This document shows positions 1 through 5,677 of a stretch of 6,306 nt of DNA, piece by piece. The position numbers and the translations under genes are program-made. This DNA is from Anaerolineales bacterium (GTDB lineage: Bacteria > Chloroflexota > Anaerolineae > Anaerolineales > Villigracilaceae): positions 1-6,306 of the forward strand of contig JAQTWR010000166.1 in NCBI GenBank assembly GCA_028689195.1, given 5' to 3'. Numbering within the stretch: the stretch's first letter is position 1; every line of letters begins with the position of its first letter. The notes under the pieces are model-generated. The model made no database searches. It was not told where the DNA came from and saw only the letters and a list, made by a program, of their open reading frames with translations.

Positions 1-1
1 A

Positions 2-820
2 ACCGCAAAAAAAGTTATCAAACGTTTTGGCGGACTTGTCGCCGTCAACTCGGTTGATTTTGACATACCCGAAAAATCCATCGTCAGCATTATTGGTCCA
101 AACGGCGCAGGCAAAACGACGTTTTTTAATTGCATCACCGGATTTGGAAAAATTGACGAGGGAGAAATTTCCTTCGGCGGCGTCCCCATTCATCGCTTGC
201 GTCCCGACCAGATTACAAACCTTGGCATCTCGCGCACCTACCAGAATATCCGTTTATTTCCCGATATGACCGCGTTGGAAAATATTTTGGTTGGCGAACA
301 TCTATTTCTACACGCCAGCTGGTTCAGCGCCGTGCTTGGCACGCCGCACGTTCGCGCGGAAGAGAAAAAGGCGCTGGCTGAAGCGCAAAGATTGCTAGAC
401 TTCGTCAACTTGACAGGCAAAGGCGATATGCTTGCGCGCAACCTGCCTTATGGCGCGCAACGTCGGCTTGAAATTGCCCGCGCCCTCGCGACACAACCCA
501 GATTGTTGCTGCTGGACGAACCGTCTGCAGGAATGAATCCCCGCGAAACCGAAGACCTGACAGAATTCATCTATCGTATTCGCGATGAATTGGGTATTTC
601 GGTTTTGCTCATCGAACATCACATGCGCGTCGTGATGGGCATTTCCGAACGTATTACCGTGCTTGATTACGGCGAAAAGATTGCCGAAGGCACGCCCGCC
701 GAAATCCAGAGCAACCCGCGCGTGATCGAAGCTTATCTTGGTCGCGGAGCCGCCACCGAGGGTATGGCAAATGCCCACGAACGTTTTTCAGATAATAAGA
801 CCGAAACAAAATCACGGTAG
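2..820 (+). CDS. livG: High-affinity branched-chain/polar amino-acid ABC transporter ATPase LivG (5' truncated by window)
   Basis: This is the cytoplasmic ATPase of a LivFGHM-type (HAAT) importer, which pairs with LivF to drive uptake. The frame is open from base 2, and comparison with known LivG suggests only about ten N-terminal residues are missing. A TTG at 197 lies inside the ATPase fold and is not the start. Visible motifs are RFGG near 29-40, Walker A GPNGAGKT at 95-118, the LivG-style signature LPYGAQRRLEIARAL from 443, Walker B LLLLDEP with Asp at 515-517 and Glu at 518-520, the family-typical SAGMNP, and the switch His at 617-619 (IEHHM). The signature has Pro-Tyr where many ABC proteins have Ser-Gly; LivG proteins usually carry a YG here, so this is not a defect. 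The C-terminus extends about 25 hydrophilic residues past the usual EAYLG end. It stops 6 nt before livF, so the two are certainly cotranscribed; livH and livM are expected just upstream. The family call is very secure, the solute is not determined. Confidence 0.95.
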   Translation, partial: TAKKVIKRFGGLVAVNSVDFDIPEKSIVSIIGPNGAGKTTFFNCITGFGKIDEGEISFGGVPIHRLRPDQITNLGISRTYQNIRLFPDMTALENILVGEHLFLHASWFSAVLGTPHVRAEEKKALAEAQRLLDFVNLTGKGDMLARNLPYGAQRRLEIARALATQPRLLLLDEPSAGMNPRETEDLTEFIYRIRDELGISVLLIEHHMRVVMGISERITVLDYGEKIAEGTPAEIQSNPRVIEAYLGRGAATEGMANAHERFSDNKTETKSR

Positions 821-826
821 GCAAAG

Positions 827-1540
827 ATGAGCATATTAAACATCAATAACGTACATACCTACTACGGCAATATCCACGCCCTAAAAGGTATATCCATCAA
901 CATCGAAAAGGGCGAGATTGTGACCCTGATCGGAGGCAATGGAGCTGGAAAGACCACCACGCTGCGTACCATCTCCGGTTTATTGAAGCCGCGTGAAGGA
1001 AGCGTCACCCTGAACGGCGAAGATATGTTGAAATATCAAGCCCATGAGATCGTTTATAAAGGCATCTCCATGGTGCCTGAAGGACGCGGCGTATTCGCTC
1101 GCCTCACCGTGTCGGAAAATCTTGAAATGGGCGCATTCAGCCGTAACAGCAAGGAAGAAGTAGCTCGCAACATGGACAGAGTGTTCACGCTTTTTCCCCG
1201 CCTTAAAGAACGCCGTACTCAGGTGGCGGGCACGCTTTCTGGCGGCGAGCAGCAAATGCTTGCGACGGGACGCGGTCTGATGTCAAGCCCATCCATTTTG
1301 CTGATGGACGAACCTTCCATGGGGCTTGCCCCAGTGCTGGTGGAATTGATCTTCGATACCATCGTGCAAATCAATAAGGAAGGCACGACCATCCTGCTGG
1401 TGGAACAAAACGCCCTAATGGCTCTGGCGATTGCGCATCGCGGTTATGTTTTGCAGACCGGCGATATTGTAATCACCGACACGGCTGAGAATCTAAAGAA
1501 GAATCCCACCGTGCAAAAAGCGTATCTGGGCATGGAATAA
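827..1540 (+). CDS. livF: Branched-chain/polar amino-acid ABC transporter ATPase LivF
   Basis: This is the second cytoplasmic ATPase of the LivFGHM-type importer, 237 residues, the normal length for LivF. Walker A GGNGAGKT is at residues 36-43 with the aromatic pair Tyr12-Tyr13 upstream. The signature LSGGEQQ is at 137-143 and Walker B LLMDEP has Asp161 and Glu162, followed by SMGLAP, a LivF hallmark. The switch position reads VEQNA with Gln194 instead of His; this substitution is normal in LivF, and LivG supplies the His in the heterodimer. The C-terminus ends AYLG plus two residues, also typical. The ATG lies 6 nt after the livG stop, with a weak AGG-containing ribosome site overlapping that stop. 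A strong hairpin follows within 20 nt, so livF appears to be the last gene of the transporter unit. The call is secure; substrate specificity is set by the binding protein and permeases. Confidence 0.96.
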   Translation: MSILNINNVHTYYGNIHALKGISINIEKGEIVTLIGGNGAGKTTTLRTISGLLKPREGSVTLNGEDMLKYQAHEIVYKGISMVPEGRGVFARLTVSENLEMGAFSRNSKEEVARNMDRVFTLFPRLKERRTQVAGTLSGGEQQMLATGRGLMSSPSILLMDEPSMGLAPVLVELIFDTIVQINKEGTTILLVEQNALMALAIAHRGYVLQTGDIVITDTAENLKKNPTVQKAYLGME

Positions 1541-1558
1541 AAGTAGTGGATTGAAATC

Positions 1559-1592
1559 AAGCGCAGAGGGTAATTCCGCCCTCTGCGCTTTT
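1559..1592 (+). terminator. Rho-independent terminator after livF
   Basis: A perfect 12-bp GC-rich stem (AAGCGCAGAGGG at 1559-1570 with its complement at 1579-1590) encloses an 8-nt loop and runs into TTTT at 1589-1592. The T tract is short, so leakage into the downstream cyclodeaminase-family gene is plausible. No promoter is visible in the 22 nt between the hairpin and that gene's ATG. Confidence 0.8.
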
Positions 1593-1602
1593 GTATATAA
1601 AA

Positions 1603-1608
1603 AGAGGA
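1603..1608 (+). promoter_or_regulatory. Ribosome binding site deciding the start of the cyclodeaminase-family gene
   Basis: AGAGGA lies 6 nt before the ATG at 1615. An in-frame TTG at 1591 falls inside the terminator stem end and has no ribosome site, so the ATG at 1615 is preferred. Confidence 0.75.
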
Positions 1609-1614
1609 CGCGCT

Positions 1615-2604
1615 ATGCTCATTCTGAATGCCGATGAAGTAAAAAAAGCGTTGCCGATGAAAGACGCCATTGAAGCGATGAAGCAAGCCTATACCTCGCT
1701 CTCTGACGGAAAAGCGGAAGCGCCTTTACGCAGCCGTTTGCCCGTTCCGCCGCACGATGGCTTAGCCTTGTTTATGCCAGCCTTTGTCAACGACAAAAAA
1801 AATCAGGCGCTCGCCGTAAAAATAGTTTCCATATTTCCCCATAATTTACAACGCGATCTGCCGTTAATCTTTGCCGCGGTATTGGTGTTGGAAGCCGATA
1901 CGGGCAAGCCCATCGCTTTGCTGGAAGGCGGCTCGTTGACCGCCATCCGCACGGGCGCCGGCAGCGGATTGGCGGTAGACGTACTCTCGCGCCCGGAAAG
2001 CCGCGTGGTCGCCGTCTTCGGCGCAGGCGCGCAGGGACGAACGCAACTGGAAGCCGCTTGTACCGTACGACAGATCGAGCAGGCATGGATTTACGATTCG
2101 GATCGCAAACGCGCAGAATCGCTGGCGTCTGAGTTGGCGGGCGTCGGGCGTATTCCACGCGATGTGCGCGTCGCGGCGACTTCTGAAGAAGCAATCCGCG
2201 ATGCAGATATTATCTGCACTGCAACAACTTCCGCCTCCCCTGTTTTTGACGATGCAAAACTGAAGCGCGGCGTTCACATCAGCGCGGTTGGCTCTTATAC
2301 CCCGGAGATGCAAGAGATACCTTCTGCGACCGTAAGCCGCGCGCGCATCGTAGTCGACTCGCGTTCTGCAACGCTGGCTGAAACGGGCGATCTCGTCATT
2401 CCGATTCGTTCAGGGGCGATCAAAACCGAGGACGTTGACATTGAATTGGGCGAAATTCTATTGGGCAGAAAATCTGGGCGCAAAACGCCCGATGAAATTA
2501 CGTTATTCAAATCCGTTGGAATCGCGGTACAAGACGCGATGGCGGCGCAAGTTGCGCTGGAAAACGCTCAAAAATTAGGACTTGGACAAACGATTGCATG
2601 GTAA
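1615..2604 (+). CDS. Ornithine cyclodeaminase/mu-crystallin family NAD(P)-dependent enzyme (likely imine reductase or amino-acid dehydrogenase)
   Basis: This is a 329-residue cytoplasmic protein of the OCD/mu-crystallin superfamily, whose members include ornithine cyclodeaminase, archaeal alanine dehydrogenase, delta1-pyrroline-2-carboxylate reductase and ketimine reductases. Length and architecture match the family. The substrate-side half contains LAVKIVS with conserved Lys69 and the IRTGAGSGLA helix with Arg112. The Rossmann half has GAGAQG at residues 136-141, with Asp161 near the cofactor-selecting strand end, suggesting NAD(H) (inference). The conserved ETGDL is at 256-260. In true ornithine cyclodeaminase the loop after AVGG carries the catalytic Asp (Asp228 in Pseudomonas putida). 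Here the loop reads AVGSYTPEMQEI (224-235), so that Asp is absent and Ser/Tyr occupy the site, as in reductase and dehydrogenase members. Ornithine cyclodeamination is therefore unlikely. The gene sits between the LivGF unit and the solute-binding lipoprotein, suggesting a role in metabolism of the imported compound. Family certain, substrate unknown. Confidence 0.9.
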   Translation: MLILNADEVKKALPMKDAIEAMKQAYTSLSDGKAEAPLRSRLPVPPHDGLALFMPAFVNDKKNQALAVKIVSIFPHNLQRDLPLIFAAVLVLEADTGKPIALLEGGSLTAIRTGAGSGLAVDVLSRPESRVVAVFGAGAQGRTQLEAACTVRQIEQAWIYDSDRKRAESLASELAGVGRIPRDVRVAATSEEAIRDADIICTATTSASPVFDDAKLKRGVHISAVGSYTPEMQEIPSATVSRARIVVDSRSATLAETGDLVIPIRSGAIKTEDVDIELGEILLGRKSGRKTPDEITLFKSVGIAVQDAMAAQVALENAQKLGLGQTIAW

Positions 2605-2614
2605 GCTTGCCATG
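2597..2614 (+). repeat. Near-perfect 18-bp palindrome over the stop codon
   Basis: CATGGTAAGCTTGCCATG is a palindrome apart from one T-G pair and overlaps the TAA stop at 2602-2604. No T tract follows, so it is not a convincing intrinsic terminator. It could be a weak hairpin or a protein-binding site; chance is also possible. Confidence 0.3.
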
Positions 2615-2662
2615 GCGAAAAGATTCAACGCAATGAAACGCAAATAGGTTAAAGAAAATTAT

Positions 2663-2690
2663 TTGATTCAAGAGTACAATACATTATAAA
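2663..2690 (+). promoter_or_regulatory. Possible distal promoter
   Basis: TTGATT (2663-2668), a 16-nt spacer and TATAAA (2685-2690) form a sigma70-like arrangement. A transcript from here would have a leader of over 350 nt before the lipoprotein gene. The -35 half overlaps the 19-base string shared with the oxidoreductase gene end, so the resemblance may be incidental. Confidence 0.25.
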
Positions 2691-2770
2691 TAAGCGCCTA
2701 TTATGTCGCGCATTATCTAAATAACCAAAGTTGTTACCATGTTTTTGACAGGAAAATTTCAAGTCCTTGC

Positions 2771-2824
2771 CGCAGATTTCGCCGATTTGCACGGATTTTT
2801 TTCAAATCAGTGAAAATCCGCGTA
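2771..2824 (+). repeat. Degenerate palindromic repeat with internal hairpin
   Basis: The segment contains the inverted repeat CGGATTTT (2792-2799) and AAAATCCG (2813-2820), set in a run of CAGATTT and AAATCAG words. Its GATTTCGCCGA (2775-2785) recurs with a single-base indel at 5819-5830 in the second palindrome before cinA. This suggests a dispersed, decayed repeat family. It lacks a T tract after the right arm, so it is not a terminator on this strand. Confidence 0.45.
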
Positions 2825-2874
2825 ACACCGGCGCTGGCAAAAGAACTAAAAAACTGGTAAAGGCGGCAACTTGC

Positions 2875-2890
2875 GTTAAATATGTTTAAC
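2875..2890 (+). promoter_or_regulatory. Inverted repeat next to the promoter candidate (possible operator)
   Basis: GTTAAA-TATG-TTTAAC is a perfect 6-bp inverted repeat ending 2 nt before the proposed -35 box. The position suits a regulator site, but AT-rich palindromes of this size also occur by chance. Confidence 0.3.
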
Positions 2891-2892
2891 CA

Positions 2893-2921
2893 TAGACAAA
2901 AAAATTAGGAGAAAATATTAT
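2893..2921 (+). promoter_or_regulatory. Sigma70-like promoter candidate for the solute-binding protein
   Basis: TAGACA (2893-2898), an exact 17-nt spacer and TATTAT (2916-2921) each match the consensus boxes at 5 of 6 positions. Transcription would begin near 2928 and give a leader of about 145 nt. This is the best promoter-like match in the window and stands where one is needed, after a terminated operon and before a gene with a strong ribosome site. Confidence 0.45.
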
Positions 2922-3006
2922 AGAGGCGAATCTATCATCGAGAGCGTTTTTTCTCTTTTGCCCCTTGCGGATATTACGGGAATTTGATTTCGCCAATATA
3001 TTAGAC

Positions 3007-3051
3007 CTCTTGCAAAAATATAACAGCATTATCAAGTCGCTTATGCAAGAG
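3007..3051 (+). promoter_or_regulatory. Leader inverted repeat upstream of the ribosome site
   Basis: CTCTTGCA (3007-3014) and TGCAAGAG (3044-3051) are perfect complements separated by 29 nt, with a possible inner AGC-GCT pairing. The right arm ends 9 nt before the Shine-Dalgarno of the lipoprotein gene, so an RNA structure here could affect message stability or initiation. The arms also resemble short insertion-sequence ends, so a tiny decayed mobile remnant is an alternative. Confidence 0.35.
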
Positions 3052-3060
3052 AGCAATTTT

Positions 3061-3067
3061 GGAGGAG
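3061..3067 (+). promoter_or_regulatory. Strong ribosome binding site deciding the lipoprotein start
   Basis: GGAGGAG lies 6 nt before the ATG at 3074. A TTG at 3059 in the same frame overlaps this site and is rejected as the start. Starting at 3074 also gives a compact, standard lipoprotein signal peptide. Confidence 0.85.
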
Positions 3068-3073
3068 TACTCA

Positions 3074-4333
3074 ATGAATAAACGTTGGTTCGCTTTATTA
3101 TCGTTGTTGGTTTTCGCCAGCCTGATTCTTACCGCTTGCGGAAGCGTAAAGTCTGCCGAAGTAAAGGGGGCTTTGAAGATCGTCTCAAGCCTTCCAATGA
3201 CGGGGGATTCTTTGACGCAAACCCAGCCGATGGCAAATGCCATGCAAATGCGTATAGATCAAACGGGCGGAACCGTTTGTAACGGCGCGTATACCATTTC
3301 CTACGAACCTTGGGACGACGCTTCTGCCACGCTCGGCAAATGGGACGCGACGCTCGAAATAGAAAACGCCAATCGCGCGGTCGCCGACCCGTCCATTGTC
3401 GCGTATCTTGGCACTTTTAATTCAGGCGCCGCCAAACTTTCCCTTCCGATTTTGAATCAGGCTAATTTGGCGATGATCTCTCCCGCGAATACCTACCCGG
3501 GTTTGACGCACGCCGTCTCCGGCGTTACCGAAGCGGGCGAACCTGAAAAATATTATCCTTCCGGCATTCGCAATTATGTGCGCATTGCCGCTACAGACGA
3601 TCTTCAAGGACCCGTCGCGGTCAACTTCATGGTTTCGCAAGGCATCAAATCCGTTTACATCCTTGACGATCAGGAAGTGTACGGCAAGGGAATTGGCGAC
3701 GCCGTGAATCAAGCCGCGAAAATCGCGGGCATCACCGTCATCGCGCAGGAAGGTTTCGACCCCAAGGCTTCCGATTACAGGGCTTTGATGACCAAAATTT
3801 CCACCAGCAATAACGGCGGCGCGCCAGAGGCTATTTTCCTCGCCGCGATTATTGGAAATAACGCCGCCCAGGTTTTGAAGGATAAGGTTTCGGTTATGGG
3901 AGACAACAATAAAGTCAAATTTATTGGTCCCGATGGAATCTTCACCGCGTCTTTGATTTCAGTCGCGGGCGCCGACGTTGCCGAAGGCGTGTTTGTTACA
4001 AATCCCGGCTTGGCATTAAAGGATTTGGGCAAAGCGGGCAAAAAATTCTACGCCGATTACGCCGTCAAATACGGCGATACCAAAGAGCCTTACGCCATTA
4101 TGAGTTACGACGCGATGAGCGCGGCGATTAAGGCGATTGAAGACGTTTGCGCCGCCGGCGGCAGCCCTACAAATCGCGCGGCGGTAACGCGAGCCGCTTT
4201 TGCAATCAAACAATTCGACGGCGCTTTGGGAATTTGGTCGTTCAACGAGAACGGCGATATTACCCTGCCGTATTTTTTGGTCGCTCAGGTGCAAAAGGGC
4301 GCCTTTGTTGATTTTGGCACATTCACGCCTTAA
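3074..4333 (+). CDS. LivJ/LivK-type amino-acid-binding lipoprotein (periplasmic-binding protein, Peripla_BP_6 type)
   Basis: This is the extracellular solute-binding component of a HAAT-family ABC importer, 419 residues. Residues 1-22 form a lipoprotein signal peptide: MNKR, a hydrophobic core from Trp5 to Leu19, and a lipobox LTAC with Cys22 as the lipid-modified residue. Membrane anchoring by lipid suits a monoderm or Chloroflexota-like envelope. The mature protein begins with a short linker and then LKIVSSLPMTG (34-44), the usual first strand of the fold. Further family features are YLGTFNSGAA (111-120), SPANTYPGLT (136-145), the second-lobe strand SVYILDDQEVYGKGI, and the late YDAM segment near 345-348. 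Cys69 and Cys359 are the only other cysteines and could form a disulfide outside the cell. It probably feeds the transporter whose ATPases are encoded upstream, although the cyclodeaminase-family gene intervenes. Its own promoter candidate and strong ribosome site fit the need for excess binding protein. The ligand is not determined; the FAD enzyme gene downstream suggests an amino acid or amine. Confidence 0.92.
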   Translation: MNKRWFALLSLLVFASLILTACGSVKSAEVKGALKIVSSLPMTGDSLTQTQPMANAMQMRIDQTGGTVCNGAYTISYEPWDDASATLGKWDATLEIENANRAVADPSIVAYLGTFNSGAAKLSLPILNQANLAMISPANTYPGLTHAVSGVTEAGEPEKYYPSGIRNYVRIAATDDLQGPVAVNFMVSQGIKSVYILDDQEVYGKGIGDAVNQAAKIAGITVIAQEGFDPKASDYRALMTKISTSNNGGAPEAIFLAAIIGNNAAQVLKDKVSVMGDNNKVKFIGPDGIFTASLISVAGADVAEGVFVTNPGLALKDLGKAGKKFYADYAVKYGDTKEPYAIMSYDAMSAAIKAIEDVCAAGGSPTNRAAVTRAAFAIKQFDGALGIWSFNENGDITLPYFLVAQVQKGAFVDFGTFTP

Positions 4334-4347
4334 AAAGAAATGTTTGC

Positions 4348-4371
4348 CGCAAAGGCGCGGAGAACGCAAAG
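4348..4371 (+). repeat. Short CGCAAAG-type repeat copy
   Basis: A 24-base segment beginning CGCAAAGGCGCGG and ending AACGCAAAG aligns with the arm of the large palindrome at 5711-5731 (roughly 19 of 24 positions, counting gaps). It lies 14 nt after the lipoprotein stop. It is probably a partial copy of the dispersed repeat that forms the element before cinA. Confidence 0.5.
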
Positions 4372-4381
4372 GTATCTATAA

Positions 4382-4420
4382 AGAAGAACCCCGTTTCTCG
4401 TATGAAAACGGGGTTCTTCT
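4382..4420 (+). terminator. Perfect 15-bp hairpin between lipoprotein and FAD-enzyme genes (attenuator or terminator)
   Basis: The left arm 4382-4396 (AGAAGAACCCCGTTT) is perfectly complementary to 4406-4420, with a 9-nt loop. The core is GC-rich, with an A-rich 5' side and a T-rich TTCTTCT 3' side as in intrinsic terminators, but the T run is interrupted by C and followed by AAAAAA, so termination is probably partial. The hairpin ends 10 nt before the GGAG ribosome site of the next gene. It may also protect the 3' end of the lipoprotein mRNA. Confidence 0.6.
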
Positions 4421-4430
4421 AAAAAACTCT

Positions 4431-4434
4431 GGAG
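4431..4434 (+). promoter_or_regulatory. Ribosome binding site of the FAD-enzyme gene
   Basis: GGAG lies 8 nt before the ATG at 4443 and directly downstream of the perfect hairpin. Folding of that hairpin leaves the site accessible. Confidence 0.6.
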
Positions 4435-4442
4435 TTGAATAA

Positions 4443-5597
4443 ATGAACCTACCAAACACAGCGGACATTGTTATCATCGGGGGCGGGGTGATGGGCGCAA
4501 GCGCGGCTTATCATCTTGCATTGCGCGGCATGAAGAATATCGTGCTGCTTGAAAAGGAAGAACTCTTTGGCACGGGCGCGACGGGCAGGTGCGCGGGCGG
4601 CGTGCGTTACCAATTCTCGACCGAGATCAACGTTAAACTTTCCATCGAAAGTTTGCCGATGATCGAACGCTTCAAAGACGAGATCGGGCAGGACGTTAAC
4701 TATCGTCAATGCGGATATTTGCTTGTCGCCACCAATCAAACGGACGCGAATATTTTCAAGCATAATGTCGAGCTGCAAAATAATCTCGGCGTAGCCACCC
4801 AACTCTTGAGCGGAGACGAAGTCCGCGCGCGCCTGCCTTTGATGAAATTCGACGACGCGCTCGCGGGAACGTTCAACCCTAAAGACGGACTGGTTGACCC
4901 AAACAGCGTGGTGATGGGATATATCGGCGCGGCGCAGAAGATGGGCGTTTTGGCGCTCGCGGGCGTCGAGGCGACGGGGATTAAACTGAACGGCGATCAT
5001 ATCGAGGAAGTGCAAACCAACCTGGGGGGAATCAAGACGCGCGTCGTTTTGAACGCGGCAGGACCCTGGGCGGGCAGAATCGGCTCGATGGCGGGAGTCC
5101 AAATTCCGCTTATCCCGCTTCGCAGGCAAATGTTCACGACAAATTCGTTGAAAGAAGTCCCCGAAGATTTCCCCTTTGTCATTGATTTTGCGAAGTCGCT
5201 TTATTTTCACCGCGAAGGCGACGGGCTGCTGATTGGCATGAGCAATCAAAATGAGAAGCCCGGTTTCGACCAAAACGTGGACGAGGATTTCGAGTTGGAA
5301 AATTTGGAAGCCGCCATCGAGCGAATGCCGATTGTCGAAAAAGCCAGCCGCGCTTCGCATTGGGCGGGACTGTATGAAGTTACGCCAGACGCGCACCCGA
5401 TTTACGGCGCGACAAACGTGAACGGGTTTTATCTCTGCGCGGGATTTTCGGGTCACGGGTTTATGCACGGACCGATTTCGGGCAAGTTAATGGCGGAATA
5501 TATTTTGGACGGAAAGTTTTCGAGCGTAGACGTTTCGATGCTCGACCTCAAACGCTTTGAAGAAGGGCGTTTGATTCGAGAGTACAATGTTGTTTGA
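4443..5597 (+). CDS. FAD-dependent amino-acid/amine oxidoreductase (DAO fold, sarcosine oxidase beta/proline dehydrogenase beta type)
   Basis: This is a 384-residue flavoenzyme of the glycine/D-amino-acid oxidase (DAO) family, which oxidises the C-N bond of secondary or primary amino acids to an imine. The N-terminal FAD-binding fold shows ADIVIIGGGVMGASAAYHLA with GGGVMG at 13-18 and Glu37 (VLLEKE), which contacts the FAD ribose in this family. RCAGGVRYQF (49-58), CGYLLVAT (90-97), the second FAD segment VLNAAGPWA (202-210) and the C-terminal AGFSGHGFMHGP (333-344) are hallmarks of the SoxB and proline-dehydrogenase-beta branch. Length suits a single-domain beta-type subunit. No alpha, gamma or delta subunit genes or ferredoxin-like partner are encoded here, so it may act alone or with partners elsewhere. 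There is no signal peptide, so it is probably cytoplasmic, perhaps at the membrane. The position directly after the binding-protein gene suggests it acts on the imported compound. Sarcosine, proline, hydroxyproline and other N-substituted amino acids are candidates; none can be chosen from sequence alone. Confidence 0.9.
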   Translation: MNLPNTADIVIIGGGVMGASAAYHLALRGMKNIVLLEKEELFGTGATGRCAGGVRYQFSTEINVKLSIESLPMIERFKDEIGQDVNYRQCGYLLVATNQTDANIFKHNVELQNNLGVATQLLSGDEVRARLPLMKFDDALAGTFNPKDGLVDPNSVVMGYIGAAQKMGVLALAGVEATGIKLNGDHIEEVQTNLGGIKTRVVLNAAGPWAGRIGSMAGVQIPLIPLRRQMFTTNSLKEVPEDFPFVIDFAKSLYFHREGDGLLIGMSNQNEKPGFDQNVDEDFELENLEAAIERMPIVEKASRASHWAGLYEVTPDAHPIYGATNVNGFYLCAGFSGHGFMHGPISGKLMAEYILDGKFSSVDVSMLDLKRFEEGRLIREYNVV

Positions 5598-5605
5598 GAA
5601 AAAAT

Positions 5606-5642
5606 AAAGGATGAAAATTATTGCGCTTGAATTTTCTCCTTT
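5606..5642 (+). terminator. AT-rich hairpin after the FAD-enzyme gene, probable weak terminator
   Basis: AAAGGATGAAAATT (5606-5619) pairs with AATTTTCTCCTTT (5630-5642) with one bulged T and a 10-nt loop. It begins 8 nt after the stop codon, and the right arm ends in TTT, then GCGTTT. Stem GC content and T tract are poor, so efficiency is uncertain. Confidence 0.5.
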
Positions 5643-5677
5643 GCGTTTAACAACTATAGACTTTATCGGAAATAAAT

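Larger units (their letters stand above)
2605..3073. other. 469-base AT-rich intergenic spacer
   Basis: The spacer separates the cyclodeaminase-family gene from the solute-binding lipoprotein and contains no gene with a start codon and ribosome site. It holds a 19-base string shared with the end of the downstream oxidoreductase gene (2662-2680), a degenerate repeat with a hairpin (2771-2824), a small inverted repeat GTTAAA-TATG-TTTAAC (2875-2890), a promoter candidate (2893-2921), and a leader inverted repeat (3007-3051). A frame open from 2896 to 3081 is discussed under findings. The spacer is clearly more AT-rich than the flanking genes, as expected for a regulatory region. Confidence 0.7.

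Noticed and set aside
197..820. Start of livG at the TTG at 197.
   Set aside because: The frame is open upstream to base 2 and includes Walker A, so the TTG is internal and the gene is truncated by the window edge.
1403..1411. LivF switch position is Gln (EQN) instead of His, suggesting a degenerate ATPase.
   Set aside because: VEQNA is normal in LivF proteins, and all other ATPase motifs are intact.
1864..2313. Long - strand frames opposite the cyclodeaminase-family gene.
   Set aside because: No ribosome sites or family motifs, and low-complexity Arg-rich composition; these are antisense shadows of a well-supported gene.
3059..3076. Alternative TTG start of the lipoprotein gene at 3059.
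   Set aside because: It overlaps the Shine-Dalgarno sequence; the ATG at 3074 has ideal spacing and gives a standard lipoprotein signal peptide.
4348..4371. Possible start of a CRISPR-like direct repeat series.
   Set aside because: Only one partial copy is present, with no regular spacing and no spacer-repeat pattern anywhere in the window.
4377..4382. TATAAA just upstream of the 15-bp hairpin as a promoter for the FAD-enzyme gene.
   Set aside because: No acceptable -35 box is present at 16-18 nt upstream, and transcription from it would run at once into the hairpin.
4449..5468. A 339-codon frame on the - strand opposite the FAD-enzyme gene.
   Set aside because: It is a composition shadow rich in Arg, His and Ala without recognisable motifs, whereas the + strand frame has clear DAO-family motifs throughout.
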